This document shows positions 28,801 through 40,626 of a stretch of 64,000 nt of DNA, piece by piece. Position 1 is the first letter of the stretch; each line of letters begins with the position of its first letter. Source of the stretch: Dirofilaria immitis. Lineage: Eukaryota; Nematoda; Chromadorea; Rhabditida; Onchocercidae. Below the pieces are notes generated by a model that was not told the DNA's origin, made no database searches, and worked only from the letters and a program-made list of their open reading frames with translations. The DNA is taken from NCBI GenBank assembly GCA_024305405.1, contig JAKNDB010000103.1, positions 2,356,001 through 2,420,000 of the forward strand, written 5' to 3'. The translations under genes were made by a program, and so were the position numbers.

Positions 28801-30857
28801 TAAAACAAATCGTATTGCTCGTATTTTAGCTGGTAGCAAAAACGTATTTTAACAAAGAAACCACGTTTCTTGAGTACTTCATCACAAGTAAGTGATATCA
28901 TATAAATTTCATCAATTTAAAAATCAATAATTGATAATAAATGATAATTTGAAATTGCTTATTTCAGGTAATAATTACATGGATTCTTGTATGTATCGAA
29001 TGTATTATTATTGCTGCTGGTATTATAATGGGTGAAATGCCACAGGCTGGTTTTGATCCATATTATCAGCCTCAACGTATGGTACTCATTTGCTCAACAA
29101 CAACATTTGCCTTTTTAATACCATTTTTTTGGAATCTTTTCTTAATATCACTTTGCACATTATATGCAGTTAAAACGAGAAATTTACCGGAAAATTTCAA
29201 TGAAGCAAAATTTATCGGTTTTACTATGTAAGTTAATTTGCAGAAAAAAAAAACGAAAAACAAAGTTATAATGTTAGCCTGAAATGGATCATATTTCAGG
29301 TCAATTAAAAAAATGCTCATACTTATTATTTATTAACTTATCTATTCATTAATGCATTAATTAGATTAGCTTTATAATTTTATTTTTATCATATCAAATC
29401 ATTTTCTTCATTTATAGCTTCTAGAAATTATAATAATCATTATTATTATAATTAGCTTACATTTTTAAATGATTATATTATTATTAAACAAAAATATTTC
29501 TATAATAAGAGAATAATAATGGAAATATACTGTCTCATCATTTTTGGCAATTTCTGGTTAATTTCTTTAGGTACTGTATTTTGGTTGTTTAGTCCACGTT
29601 TATTTGTGTACTGTACTTTGGTTGTTTTCTCCACATTTATCGTTCTTTTTTAGGTACTGTACTTTGGTTGTTTGGTCTGCATTTATCGTTCTTCATTTCG
29701 GTACAACAAATAAAGCATTGACGATGAGTTTTTTGTTTAGTTTGTCAGCTAGTATAGCCTTAGTGCTATTATTTTTCCCAAAACTTTATATAATATTAGT
29801 ACATCCGGAAAAGAATGTTCGTGCAAGCTATACAACAACCAAATTGATACGTTGTCATTTTGGTAATTCACAAACAACGGATAGAAGTAGTAAAGAAACA
29901 AATAATTGGAGACCTGAAATTGGTCAACCTTCTCTTTCAAGGTAAATATTATTTTCCCGTATATTCTGTAATAAGAAACATCTTATTTTCTATGAATTTA
30001 CGATGATGTATACAAAATTATAAAAATATTTTTCAATCATACTAATTTGGGTCGAAAAACAGTTTCAGGAGTGAAACCGGATCACAATTAAAATATGGTT
30101 GCCGAAAACGTAAGCTATCATTTCATCTTAGTCAAAGTCTATCACAAGATGTATCAACACAAACTGAATCCGCAAAAATGTCCTCTAAGTTGGCTCGAAC
30201 ATTTTCAATCATTGGTAGTGGTATTGGTGTTGCTGATACTAGTATTTCTCAACATGATATCAAGAAACTAGAAGAAGATGATGATGTACAACAATTAATT
30301 GATTCATGTCGACGATATCAGGTGTGAAATAGTTATTACAAATTATAACAATTTTTCTGGTTTTAGCATTAAAATCTATGGCATTGCAAAAAAAAGGTAG
30401 ATGAAATGAGATTAATCCAAAAATAAAAATTTATTAAAATTGAGAGAAAATTTCGCAAGATTTATCGGAAATTAAGTAATTAATTTATTTCTTAGCTTCG
30501 ATTTGATAAAAAAGATTAAAATAGTAATTTATTTTATATAAATATGAATTGATTGCAATATTTTTAATTGTTAACTTTAAATTTTGAATTAATCATAAAT
30601 TTTAATTAATTTATTATCAAAAATTTCATCCCTTCTCCTTTCCTTTTTTACAGATTGCACAAGATGAACGTTTCCATGGTTCCGTGAAGAATTTATTGTT
30701 GATGGAAAAAAAAGAACCAAATGAAAATATTGGTAATCTTATTGTTGATTCAATGCAAACTGTTTTGAATACGGTTTCAAAACAAATATTACCTATGACT
30801 TCATCATTAGCACATGATCAATTATCTAACGAGGATGGCAAATTTGAACAGGTTTGA
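19821..30857 (+). CDS. mgl-2: Metabotropic glutamate receptor, group I (MGL-2-like)
   Basis: A class C GPCR that binds glutamate outside the cell. The group I type usually couples to Gq and phospholipase C. Sixteen exons: 19821-19934, 23228-23382, 24929-25127, 25290-25439, 25920-26061, 26174-26374, 26515-26703, 27084-27298, 27561-27735, 27906-28029, 28194-28373, 28680-28887, 28968-29227, 29654-29941, 30069-30321, 30654-30857. All phases match, giving about 1019 residues once one base is restored at each of three sites (A8 at 25027, T3 near 26594, A5 at 28838). The ATG follows an in-frame TGA and starts a signal peptide. Glutamate contacts known from mGlu1 are all present: Y62, R66, S138, T161, D181, Y209, D298, R303 and K387. 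The Cys-rich domain is about 505-560 and seven helices span about 565-830. The loop RIARILAGSKK and the tail start RASYTTTKLIR fit group I, though the exact symbol is inferred. AATAAA is at 30909. Confidence 0.93.
20941..20975. repeat. Perfect 15-bp inverted repeat in receptor intron 1
   Basis: AAATTCAAAAGATTA at 20941-20955 pairs exactly with 20961-20975 around a TTTAA centre. Confidence 0.75.
21915..21943. repeat. Perfect 12-bp hairpin in receptor intron 1
   Basis: TTCTTCAATCAT at 21915-21926 pairs with ATGATTGAAGAA at 21932-21943, with a 5-nt loop. Confidence 0.75.
22165..22255. repeat. (TATG)n microsatellite in receptor intron 1
   Basis: TATG/TGTG units like those at 103-209. Confidence 0.9.
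22366..22456. repeat. (CATA)n/(CA)n microsatellite in receptor intron 1
   Basis: CATACA and CACA units. The His/Thr/Ile-rich forward frame across it is an artefact. Confidence 0.9.
23364..23498 (+). repeat. Exon 2 donor block present three times
   Basis: The end of receptor exon 2 with its donor (CTTGGTATTAGTATCAG then GTAATTA) is at 23364-23389. It recurs at about 23430-23455 and 23474-23498 inside the intron, at spacings of 66 and 44 nt. Using a downstream copy as donor would read an in-frame TGA soon after the first donor, so only the first gives full-length protein. Confidence 0.9.
25451..25570 (+). repeat. Three-copy 40-nt tandem repeat in receptor intron 4
   Basis: Units starting GAACAGTACATTTATTAAAA or a near variant begin at 25451, 25491 and 25531, just after the exon 4 donor. 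They carry small A-run length differences. Confidence 0.9.
25640..25735. repeat. (TG)n/(TTTG)n tract in receptor intron 4
   Basis: TGTG, TTGT and TTTG units in a row. The Thr/His/Gln-rich reverse frame is an artefact. Confidence 0.85.
29569..29700 (+). repeat. Exon 14 acceptor block present three times
   Basis: The start of receptor exon 14 (TACTGTACTTTGGTTGTTT) begins at 29655. Upstream copies begin at 29572, which has its own TTTAG acceptor, and at 29609, at spacings of 37 and 46 nt. Copy 1 used as an exon start meets TAG in frame after seven codons. Copy 2 meets TAG at the true acceptor. Only the third copy opens the full frame. Confidence 0.9.
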
Positions 30858-30914
30858 TACAAATATATTATCCAATTTCATACATATATTAATCTGTACA
30901 AAACTTAAAATAAA

Positions 30915-33900
30915 CTTATCAGCAGCATGCTATATGCAGTGATAGTAAGTAACATTGATCAATAACAGATCTGTGATATCCCTAGACATCCAAGATTGCA
31001 TGCTCGTTAAATTGGAGTGTTTTTATGCTATAATCATTACCGAAAGATACTGATAACCATATGAAAATCCTTCCGTGATTAGAACCAAGAATTGCAATCA
31101 TTCATTTGGGATTGTTGTCTTTCATTCGATGACAATTAATTGGAATTCAAAATTTAGTTACAACAACTTTACGATAGTATTTAATTTATAATGTATAATA
31201 ATTGAATATATGAAATATAGAAATAAATAAGAGAATACAAATAAAAAGAGAAAATGCTCAAAAACAGATAAACAGGCATGATAACAATTTTAATAGATAA
31301 TTTTAGGGGATGATAAAAATTAGAAAAATAAATATTAGTATAAAATAAGAATGATAATTAGATAATTTAATAAATTTAGTATTTTTCAATTCGTTTTGAT
31401 AAAATCATTTTTACATTTCATCATAGTTATATCTATCTAATCGATTATCCAATTCATCGATTCTTTTCCTTTGTTTTTTTTTTTTTGTCAAGATCATTAA
31501 AACAAAATAGATCAGTGTTAAATTAATTAAAATTAATATTATAGCTATTGAAGAGTCGTGGAATGGAACCGATACAATTAACAAATGCAACACCATTATG
31601 ATCATCTTATTTTATTTTTTTATGCAAATGTGATCTCTGCTTTGTTTTTTTGAAATCTTTTAATCTCTTATTAATTTTCGAATTAAAACTTTGATCGATT
31701 AATTGAAGTGTAATTTAAGTTTTTGGCAAAAAAATAATCGATGTTTTAACTTCAAGCATTTCTAATAATTAACACTTAACAATTGCTCATACATTAACCG
31801 AGTTGACTAAATCCTTTTTCAAAGCAATTAATTTATATGCTCAATTTTAAAAAATAAAACAAACATAAAAATGATTTTCGTGATCTCTCTTTGTTTTAGA
31901 AAATCATTCCATAAATAATATTTTATTTCTCAACTAATCATTTTTCCTACTTAAATCATTATCATCACTGATCTCAGTTGTTATCATTATAAGAGCTTTG
32001 TATATTATAAAATACGTTTTCCGAAGGGTATCTAATCAATATAGTTGAATTGTGATTTCTTTTTATCATTTTTTTATTTTTTGTAAAAACTCATGTATTT
32101 GTTTATATAAAATAACAACATTAAATTGAATTGATTCTGGAATCAACATAATGGATATTCGTTTTCAATTTTTTTGACCCGAACTGTATTAAATCAAAAA
32201 TGAACTGAATTTAATTGAGCCAAAGTTAAATACTATATTCATTGGACTAAAAAAATTGATAGTATTGTAAATTGAATCAAATCTAAAGGTCATAAATTAA
32301 AAATAAAATATTTCGATATTTATTAGCTCTTAAATGTTATTGAATAATTAAAATTATGAGAACGGAATAAATTAATATATTTTATAGTTTATATATGGAA
32401 ATATGAAATGAAATCTATGGTAAAAAAAATTTCGAGAATTTTTGGCAATTCATGAAAATGAATAAAATTTCTTTTAGTTTTTGATGAATGCATTAAAAAT
32501 TATATTTTATCTTAATTCTCCAAAATAGAAAATTTGCAGAATTCGAGGTCAAGAGTAATTCTTGAACAATATTATTCTAAGGAACAAATTGAAAACAAAA
32601 TTTTTACATTCTTTATTTACGGAAAATTGTCTCAGGAAAAGATTAATCAGAAGTTAATTTCTTTTCAGAATACTTTTACAGATTATATCACAACTTAATC
32701 AAAATTCTTGGAGATATTTCTCCTGTTGAAACTAATGTTTTCGATAAAATAAAATAACTATAGAAAGGAAACTGGGAAAGGAGAAAAAGAGAATTTATGG
32801 TCTAGAAGTCGAAAAGAAAGGAAATCTATTATCCTTAACCGATAAATAATGTAGCGATTGACGCAGTGTAAGAGCTAGGATTCTGAATCTTTGGAATATT
32901 ATAAGTCAGTTATATTCTGCAATGAAATTTGTGATAAGGATTAGAACGGATAATGAGCTTTTAAACACTAAATTAAAATATTAGATGCATCAAAACATTT
33001 TTAAATATTATTCGATGATTTCGAATTTATCAATTTTTCTATAGCTGAATTATAAATAAGTAAATTGTTTCGCAATTGCTTAATTGATAATAGAAACAAA
33101 AATAGCTAATGCAGCTGAAATTTCGAGTCTTGATGATCTTAATGATGTTGCTTAAAGTTTAAACCTAAAATTAAGAAAAAGACTATTTCTAATTCTGAAC
33201 TACATTTTATCTATAAGAAAAAAAATTAACTTAAGGATAGGGAAACAGCATCTTCTATTTTCTGTCAAATGAACATAACAGGTTTAAATTAAACTAGAAA
33301 AAGAAACTTCGGACGAAATAATTTAAGTGCAGTTGTATTCATGAAATTTTTTTTTATCAGCACTTTAAATGAAAAGTATTCTGTCTTTCTTATGAAGCAT
33401 AAGTTGAAGATTAAAGTTTGTCCCATAATTCAGGTATTTATTCTTTTCAATTTGTTAAATAATTATTTACTAAAAATCAACTAACAAGAGATATTTTAAT
33501 CATTAGGAATTTGAGAAAAGAAATTTATCTTGTTATCATAAGTAAGTGAAATAATCTATTTCGATCAATTATCGATTATTTTAAATGCACATTTGTTTCA
33601 ATTTTTACTTTTATTATTACCTTAGATCAGTTCTTTTTTTTTGTTTTTATTTCTTTACCATTTCCTAGCATCCATTAATGAAATGAAATGTTATATTGGT
33701 GAATATGTACATTTCTTTAAATACGGAAATCACAAATTTTTCATGAATCACAGTATTTTTTTGTCGGGATTTTGAAATCCTCAAGTTTTATGGGAAAATT
33801 TTCCGTGTTAGTAGCTAATGTTTCTCTTAGAAGTTGAGAGAAATAGGATATAATAACTAATTTAAAATAAAACTTATATAGTTGATCAATTCAAACTCGC

Positions 33901-34129
33901 TTACTAAACTTTTGATGTAGATTCTTTAAAAAAATAGGAAGGTAATCAACTGATCTAATTTTAGGTTGCATGTGAAATGATCCATAATACTAAGCTTATA
34001 TAGATTTTATACTTCGATTTTTTTTGAGATTGAAATTTTGAACGATCCATCTATTAGATTTGGTTTACTTAATAAGTTAAATTACCATAATATTATTTTT
34101 AAATCAATACATTGAATGAATTTTCTCAG
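30915..34129. other. AT-rich spacer after the receptor
   Basis: Apart from the small reverse-strand ORF at 31411-31605, I see no supported gene. An open stretch at about 33669-33774, behind a CCTAG acceptor, reads KCYIGEYVHFFKYGN and could be an exon of the 34 kb gene, but no phase-compatible donor with a good consensus is visible. Confidence 0.5.
31411..31605 (-). CDS. Small single-pass membrane protein, hypothetical
   Basis: A 64-residue single-exon frame. Residues 1-15 are hydrophobic (MIIMVLHLLIVSV), and a second hydrophobic segment spans about 20-39. A basic patch (KKKKQRKR) follows, then an acidic, Tyr-containing tail ending NYDEM. Hydrophobic helix, basic flank and charged tail is an ordered pattern that AT-rich chance frames seldom give. 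An A13 run encodes the lysines, so a length error there could hide a different C-terminus. No acceptor or polyadenylation signal clearly frames it. No family recognised. Confidence 0.35.
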   Translation of the reverse strand: MIIMVLHLLIVSVPFHDSSIAIILILINLTLIYFVLMILTKKKKQRKRIDELDNRLDRYNYDEM

Positions 34130-34304
34130 CAATTTTTCGAGAATCTATTTATATCAGCAGGTATATAAACTATTTATACAAGTTCTTGATAATGTACAAA
34201 AAATATTGGAAAGGCTCGAATTAACTATTAATTATTTAGATCAAGATTTGAAGAATATTTTTGGTATCCGTGCGAAAGCATTGTTCCATAATGTCATTGG
34301 ATAA
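34130..34304 (+). CDS. Possible exon of a small membrane protein gene
   Basis: A strong TTTTCTCAG acceptor opens at 34130. The frame reads an amphipathic, coiled-coil-like helix (VLDNVQKILERLELTINYL) to a TAA at 34302. A good donor, AAG/GTTAGC, sits one base past that stop but in the wrong phase for the next exon. A CAG/GTATAT donor at 34160 and a weak AAT/GTCATT donor at 34289 are phase-compatible. The join to 34733 is therefore unresolved: an alternative donor, an indel error, or an unrelated frame. Confidence 0.4.
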
Positions 34305-34732
34305 GGTTAGCAAAATTGATAACTTTTGATTTGTCTTAAAATCAGTAGTAAATTGCTTATGTTAACTAAACTTATCGCTATCTAATAATTAATTTTATTT
34401 CAAGAAAACTTTGTATTATTTTCTTTAATGCTGGCATAGATTATTTACGAGATTATTGTTTTTGAAGAAGTTACAAGCATAGATTTAAAAGATATGATAT
34501 CATTGGTATTGAAATCAGAAAATATGCAGATATGTATAATATTATAGAAATTGCAAAAAAAGATTAATAACTGAAGAAAAAAAAGATAAGTAATGATAAT
34601 CAATATATTTTTGGATGGTTAATGAATAAAAAATTACAAAAATGATAAATATTGAATAATTTCATTTTATCAGTGAAATTTAATTCAATTTTAGAAAATA
34701 ATTTTTATTTAAAAAAAAATTTTGTCTTTCAG

Positions 34733-35603
34733 ACACTTGAAAATGTTAATTTGTCGTTAATTAGTCTTACTTCCGGTATTGATGATTTATTGGCTGTGTT
34801 TCGATTGGGAGCAATATTAATTGTTACTGCACTTTGTATCATGATTATTGGTTTAACGATACTGTGTTATTACGTCAAATGCAATGAAGTAAATATCTTA
34901 TTTCAAACTTAACGAATAACAAATTTAATTTATATATTTCAAATTTTTAAATAAATATCTAAATTATCCATTATCTGAGTTCGAATATTAGTAATTAATT
35001 CTAATATCAATATATATATAGACTGATAAACATAAACAGACAATCAGTAATTTATCACTATGAAATTTCTAACAATAAGTATTAAAACTCATCAATTTAA
35101 TCCATTCGAATAATCCTCGAAAAGCATCGTTAAACAAACAGATTTTTTAAATTCTGAACAAAAAATATTTGATTTCTAAAACCGGAAAAATCCATGCTTT
35201 GCATTTGTTACAATACAAAGAGTAGGTCGTACGATAATCATTTAATCGGTAAAAACATGATTCTTTTTTAAACAATATACAGTAATCTCTCACGATTACA
35301 ACATTATATGTATCGTCCATCTGGGATAGTTTGGAATAATTTTAACTTAATAGCTGACATCACAAACAGCATGATTTATCAATGTTAGGATAAAAGTTTT
35401 ATTGTCATATTTAATACATAAATGTCATATTTAATACATAAATTAATTAAATTCTATTAATCATTCAAAAAAGTAAGATATCAATAATAAAATCTTTTTT
35501 TTAAACTGAGCTTTAATGAATTTTACAGATTAGAAGTATCATAAAAACAAATAAGACAATTGGACTACTTGATAATAATGATAAGGCACATCTTTCTGTA
35601 TGA
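34733..35603 (+). CDS. C-terminal exons of a single-pass membrane protein
   Basis: Two exons, 34733-34888 and 35529-35603, join in phase 0. The first has a CTTTCAG acceptor and a GTAAAT donor; the second has a TTTTACAG acceptor and ends in TGA. The first exon encodes a polar helix (TLENVNLSLISLTSGIDDLL) and then a clear transmembrane segment (LGAILIVTALCIMIIGLTIL) ending in CYYVKC. The second gives a basic, Asn/Lys-rich cytoplasmic tail ending in HLSV, which could bind a class II PDZ domain. The N-terminal exons are not located, so the product is partial. It could instead be an alternative 3' end of the receptor transcript, but the receptor has its own stop and AATAAA. Confidence 0.6.
35403..35442. 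repeat. Two exact copies of a 20-nt unit
   Basis: TGTCATATTTAATACATAAA occurs twice head to tail without mismatch. Confidence 0.95.
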
Positions 35604-36789
35604 AGAAATATAAGAAGAAATGTGATCATTCTTCAATCCAAAAAGTTAGTGGAAATTTTTATCTTACCAAAATGATAACATTCTTTTGCATCTGCGACAG
35701 CATTGCTCACTCTTATGTACCTTTTTGAGCTTGGGATAACCTTGAAATTCATTATCCCAATCAATGATCCAGCTTTATTATAAAAGGCATAAGTTTTCTT
35801 TTTCTAATTTACTATTTTTTTATCTTTAGAAATTTTCTTTAGTTTTATCAATTTATGAACCTATTTGTTTTGAATTTGTTTGATAGCATTTAAGGTAGAC
35901 GTGGGATTCGCATTGGTTTAGATTCAAATTGACTTCTTTTCCTTTCCATTATTAAGGCTTGACTTCTAATCACTTCTTTGATTTCTTTGGACTACTTCTT
36001 CTAGAAATTGTAAGAGCTTATTCACCGATCATAGTTTTTGATCCTTTTTTATTAATACACTTTATGTAAAACATTCAAACCAACAATGTTTCAGTAATAG
36101 TTCGGTGGTAGACTATTCTAGATTCTCTCGATCATTTTGAGGTTATCCTACAATTCTCGATTATTTTTCTTAATAAATTGGTGATGATTTTTCGAATTTT
36201 TCGGTTCTTTATAATGTCGTAGTTTTTTGAAACAATGTCATAGCTTCTAGCGACTTGTAAAGCGTTCCCCTATGAACCAAGAAGATTAGATGTTTGAACT
36301 TTTGAATATGTCATTATACTAATATATATATTGGAAGTCTTAATTAAAATAATTTTATTGTTGTCTGATCAGTTATTTTATAGTCCAGACATTAGATTTA
36401 CTAACTGACAGTTATTCTTGTACATAATTAGAATTGGATCGGCTTCTCACTTCTTCAATTAAAAATATGTTTATCCTCGACGACCTCCTTTTCCTTCTAT
36501 TCATCTTTTCTTTCCCTTTTTTTTATCGGACCAGGATTTTTTAAAGCCATTTTTCGTCAATTGATTCGAAAATACTGTCGGAAAAAATTGAAATAATTTG
36601 TAATATAAATAATATATCTCGATAACCAAATTATTTTTTTGAACCATTTATTATCTAACTAATCATTCATCTAATTCTCTTCCTTATTCCCTATTACAAG
36701 GCTTATGTCAATACTTAAAATGTAATCTATGCCGATTATCTGAAATGTTGCAACGATCAAAGCTTGTATATGTCTATCTTTTCCTTTGT

Positions 36790-37250
36790 TCCGATAACTA
36801 AACCTTTTGTATAACTAATATGTTACACACTACCAATCACAGCAAAAGATCAAGGATCACCGACACGAAAAAGAAATTCACACGATTAGCTAGCATGTTG
36901 CAGGCATTAGTTAGTTATACGATCAGCAATATCGGCGGATATTTTCTATCGGTTAACTACGTCCATACCCGGCATCTTCATTACAAAAAGATATGCCATT
37001 GGCCAAAAGGAACCTCTAGATCCATAAAACCTTTGAACTTGATTTACCCTGCGATTTTTTTCTTTTGCTTACTCTAATACTATTATTATCCTATTGCAGT
37101 ACTATATTTGCTTTCCGGTATATCGTCCATATCCAATGTATCGATAAAACTTTCCTAAAACAACTAAATACTTCTGCAGCAAATATTAGTGTATGGTTCG
37201 AAATGTTTTGCCCTTTTTTCGATAAGTCTTGTTATATGTTCGCATAGTTT
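36790..37250 (-). pseudogene. Possible BEL/Pao integrase C-terminal remnant
   Basis: On the reverse strand a frame near 36,960-37,040 reads GSFWPMAYLFVMKMPGMD. This recalls the W-P-L-G-R-[IV]...P-G-[KR]-D signature near the end of BEL/Pao integrases. About 50-100 nt later, in another frame, LTNACNMLANRVNFFF recalls the L-x-N-G-R...R-P-[IV]-N-L segment that follows in those proteins. Upstream, HWIWTIYRKANIVL faintly fits the W-x-x-W-x-x-E-Y-L helix. Frames are broken by stops and shifts. The order matches the family but identity is low, so this is a tentative call. The forward frames here (36820-37077, 37065-37247) would then be shadows. Confidence 0.3.
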
Positions 37251-39869
37251 TTTTCTTGGCAAATGTTAATCCAACGTTTGATTTCATTGAGAAGCATTTC
37301 TAATCTTCTCTTGTTAAATTTGCATTCCTGATTAGATTGGTAGATATTTTATTTAACATAAACGAGAAACTTAATTTTTAGATTAGAAGAATTACATATG
37401 AATTGGTTTACAGGAGATGTTCAGAATATTTTAGCGATTGAGTATAAAATAGGCGAACTTACATGTAAATAAAATAAATGATTCATTACTTTAGGTATCG
37501 TAATGTCGCTAATTTCAATATCGCGAAACTCCAAATAGATAATAAAATGATAAAATAAAATTTGAAAAATAATTAAAAAATATTTTGATGATTCATTAGT
37601 TGCTATTTGTCTCATTAATCTACATATTTGTTTGAATGATTGTAATTTCCTGTCTAAGAAATTTATCTCATTTCCTGTCTTGAAATACATTTCTCCATGT
37701 TATCATATTTCCTATCTTAGAATTCTAATTTATTTTACCAACCATCCAATTCTAATCATAAGTAGATCTCTATACTGTGTAAGGTAAAAACCTAACAAAC
37801 CTTCCTACAGCCCAATTTGTTACTATTTAAAAACTCTCTAATTTAATTTAAGAGTCTAATGAATTCCGAATTATCCATGCTAACTCATCTCAATCCCCTT
37901 CAATTTCTTCGATTTTATTTTAAATCATTAATATCGTTATTGTTGGTTCGTGCGTTATCACTCATATTAAGGTCTTCCTACTCCTGTCCTGCATAAGGAA
38001 TAAACTTTATTACAAATCTGTTGTGACATCGACTCAACCAATCCAACAAAGTTATCGCAACACGTAACATTAGTTTAGATTTATCTTATGTGATGAATCA
38101 TTTGGCTGATAAAATATTCATAAAGCATCTTTATAATTCAAATTTTTAGGTGTAAAAATACTTAACAATAATACTTGATTTTCATGCATTTCGATATTTA
38201 AATTTCAAAGATTTCCAAATTGTTTGGGTTTTTCCAAACTACTAATTGAACAAACAAACAATCGATTCATTAATAATTATTTGTAAAAAATCAAATTTAA
38301 TTAATATTCATTGATACTTTCAAGAAAATGTTTACAATGTGTGTGAATTTGGAATCACAAATGATTGAATTTAGAAATAACTTTTATGAAATGCTTTTTA
38401 TCTTTATATAACAAAATTCTCGACTCATTTTATTGCCTTACTCTCTAATCGATAAACATTACTCATACGATAAACTAAGTCTATTCAATGATATCGATTA
38501 TTTTAACTAATAATTCAAAATTTCCATGGAAAAATTTTTTTAAATGTCATTTGTATAAATTTGTTAAATAATATTATATTTGAAAATTAGTTTAATGAAT
38601 AATGGCTAAGTGCAAATTTAACGAAATATCGCTATATTTTCGTCAAATTCTTCAGAGAAACAAATCAATGAGTGATAAATACTAAACAATGTCGAAGTAA
38701 ATCATTCAATTAATTAATTAGCCGTCCGATTCATTCATCACTGATTTTTTTTCGCAAAAAAAAGAAGTGCTGCACTAAACTGTGAATATGCCATGTCAGA
38801 AACAATAAATTTTTGAACTAAAATTGATTGATAAAATTTGTTTTAGTACACAAATACTGCCAATTGTGTTGAATTGATATATAATGATCATATTTTTTCT
38901 GTCCTTTCTTCAATTCAGTTGGGCATTTATCAATTCTGTTATCCATTTATTTCTCTATCATTTCTTTATTATCATTAATAATTAAAAATTTCCGTTTTTC
39001 ATTTCAGGAGATAAAAACGAATGAAGCCTAATGTTTGTGTGGTTGGTAAATTTCAATGTAATATTTAAAAATTCATAAAATTTATCATGATAGACGATAA
39101 ATCAGAAGATGATAATAATTCTCACAAATAAGTCGATCAATATATTCATACTTATTTCACATTACACTCCTGATTTTCATTTTTGATGTCTATTTCTTTC
39201 ACCAATAAGAATTTTGAATTTCCTAATTTGCGACGTTGATCTATTCTATTTATCTATTTAAATTACAGTAAATTTTTGCAAGATAAATTTTCCAAATACT
39301 TTTGAAATAAATCACAAAACTTCACCTTCAAAATGTGCAATGATGAATAATAATGTTTCTTAAAACTGCGCTAATAAAAAAATCGGAAGAAATTAATATT
39401 AATTTTCAGTTGTGCTTGTTCTCATATTATTAATTCAACTGTGAATAATTAAATTGAGAATAATAATTTGACATCATCAAATTCATTAACTTCAATTATG
39501 TTCTACATTTGATCCGGAATTTGATCAGTGAAGAAAAGTGATGGTTCAGACGATCAATTTTGAATTATTTTCTTGCTCTATTCCTACGCATGCAATTTTC
39601 TTAGCTCAATATATTACAATATCTCAGTTTAAAATGATAAAAATCCCGAACTTGTGTAAGTGGTAGCTTCCGGAACAGAAATTTCTTCTTGCAATGTTTT
39701 GGAATAGTTGTGCTTGTATGTCCTTCTATAATTTTGATTCAAAATTTGGATTCTATACCGTAATTCTATCATGATTTTTTTAACTTTTACTGATTGATTT
39801 TATTACGATAATGTGTAATGTGCATGTTAAGTAAAAATAATACTAGTTAATTTGTTGTTCAGTACTGAG

Positions 39870-40260
39870 GCATTTTTTAGTTGTTTCTGATTCCGCATAT
39901 CGAAAAAATAAAGGATATTCATCTATTTAATTATTTGTATGTCATATTTCAATTGAAGTTAATATGAAATGAGATTGCGCAGTTTTTTCATCGTTCATAT
40001 GCTTTTTCTTTTTCGAATTTTCATTGACCTTGAAATGGCTTTTTTTATTTTAATTCATTGCTTATTTCAATTATGATAATTGATTTTCTTCAGACGAGTA
40101 ATCTCTTACATTCAGTAAGAGATTACTAATTGTCCTTTCAATAATTTATTTTATTTCATTAAGTTAATAATTAAATTATTCATTTAGAATTAGAATATGA
40201 ACAGTAGTACTTTGACTTCGTAATGCAATGAAAAATGACAATCAATACTGTGTATTTATT
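39870..40260. repeat. Diverged duplicate of 46160-46570
   Basis: Shared words appear in the same order in both places: TTCTGATTCC, ATATTTCAATTGAAG (ATGTTTCAGTTGAAG), CGAATTTTCATT, TAGAAxTAGAA, GAACAGTAGT (GAGCAGTAGT) and GTCAATAC (ATCAATAC). Each lies downstream, on the reverse strand, of a signal-peptide-like start, so a gene-sized unit may have been duplicated. Confidence 0.5.
40097..40127. repeat. Perfect 13-bp hairpin, 5-nt loop
   Basis: AGTAATCTCTTAC at 40097-40109 pairs exactly with 40115-40127 around ATTCA. The diverged copy near 46.4 kb lacks it, so it arose or was lost after duplication. Confidence 0.8.
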
Positions 40261-40626
40261 TGTATATAATTTCAAAGTTTTAGCCTGCTATTAACATGTT
40301 TTATTTATTTGACATCAAATTTAAATGACCATTTCACGAATTATATTCTTATAGAAATATGATATTTCAAGATAATTATTGCTTTTCAATTATCAAAATA
40401 TTTTAGTTATTCAAGAAATAATTGACATTAAATCGGCTAATATATTCATTTATTTCCAATATCTCTTATCAATCAATAAGTCATAATGTTAATTCAATAA
40501 TATATATTTTTTAAATTCATTTAGTCTAAAGTCTGTTTAATAATTTGTTGGATTTACAATAACCAAACAAAATTTTGCATAATTTTTATAAGTTTCCAAT
40601 TTGCAAAATCAACAAAAGTACAGCAA

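Larger units (their letters stand above)
35604..40626. other. Spacer, partly less AT-rich
   Basis: The stretch 35.7-38.1 kb has more G and C than typical spacer here and contains broken coding-like stretches, as expected of an old element. One reverse-strand piece at about 35,650-35,790 reads GSLIGIMNFKVIPSSKRYI. From 38.1 to 40.6 kb I see only AT-rich sequence, the hairpin at 40,097 and the diverged duplication listed below. Confidence 0.45.

Noticed and set aside
29072..29320. Reverse frame over receptor exon 13
   Set aside because: It is the antisense shadow of a conserved seven-helix exon.
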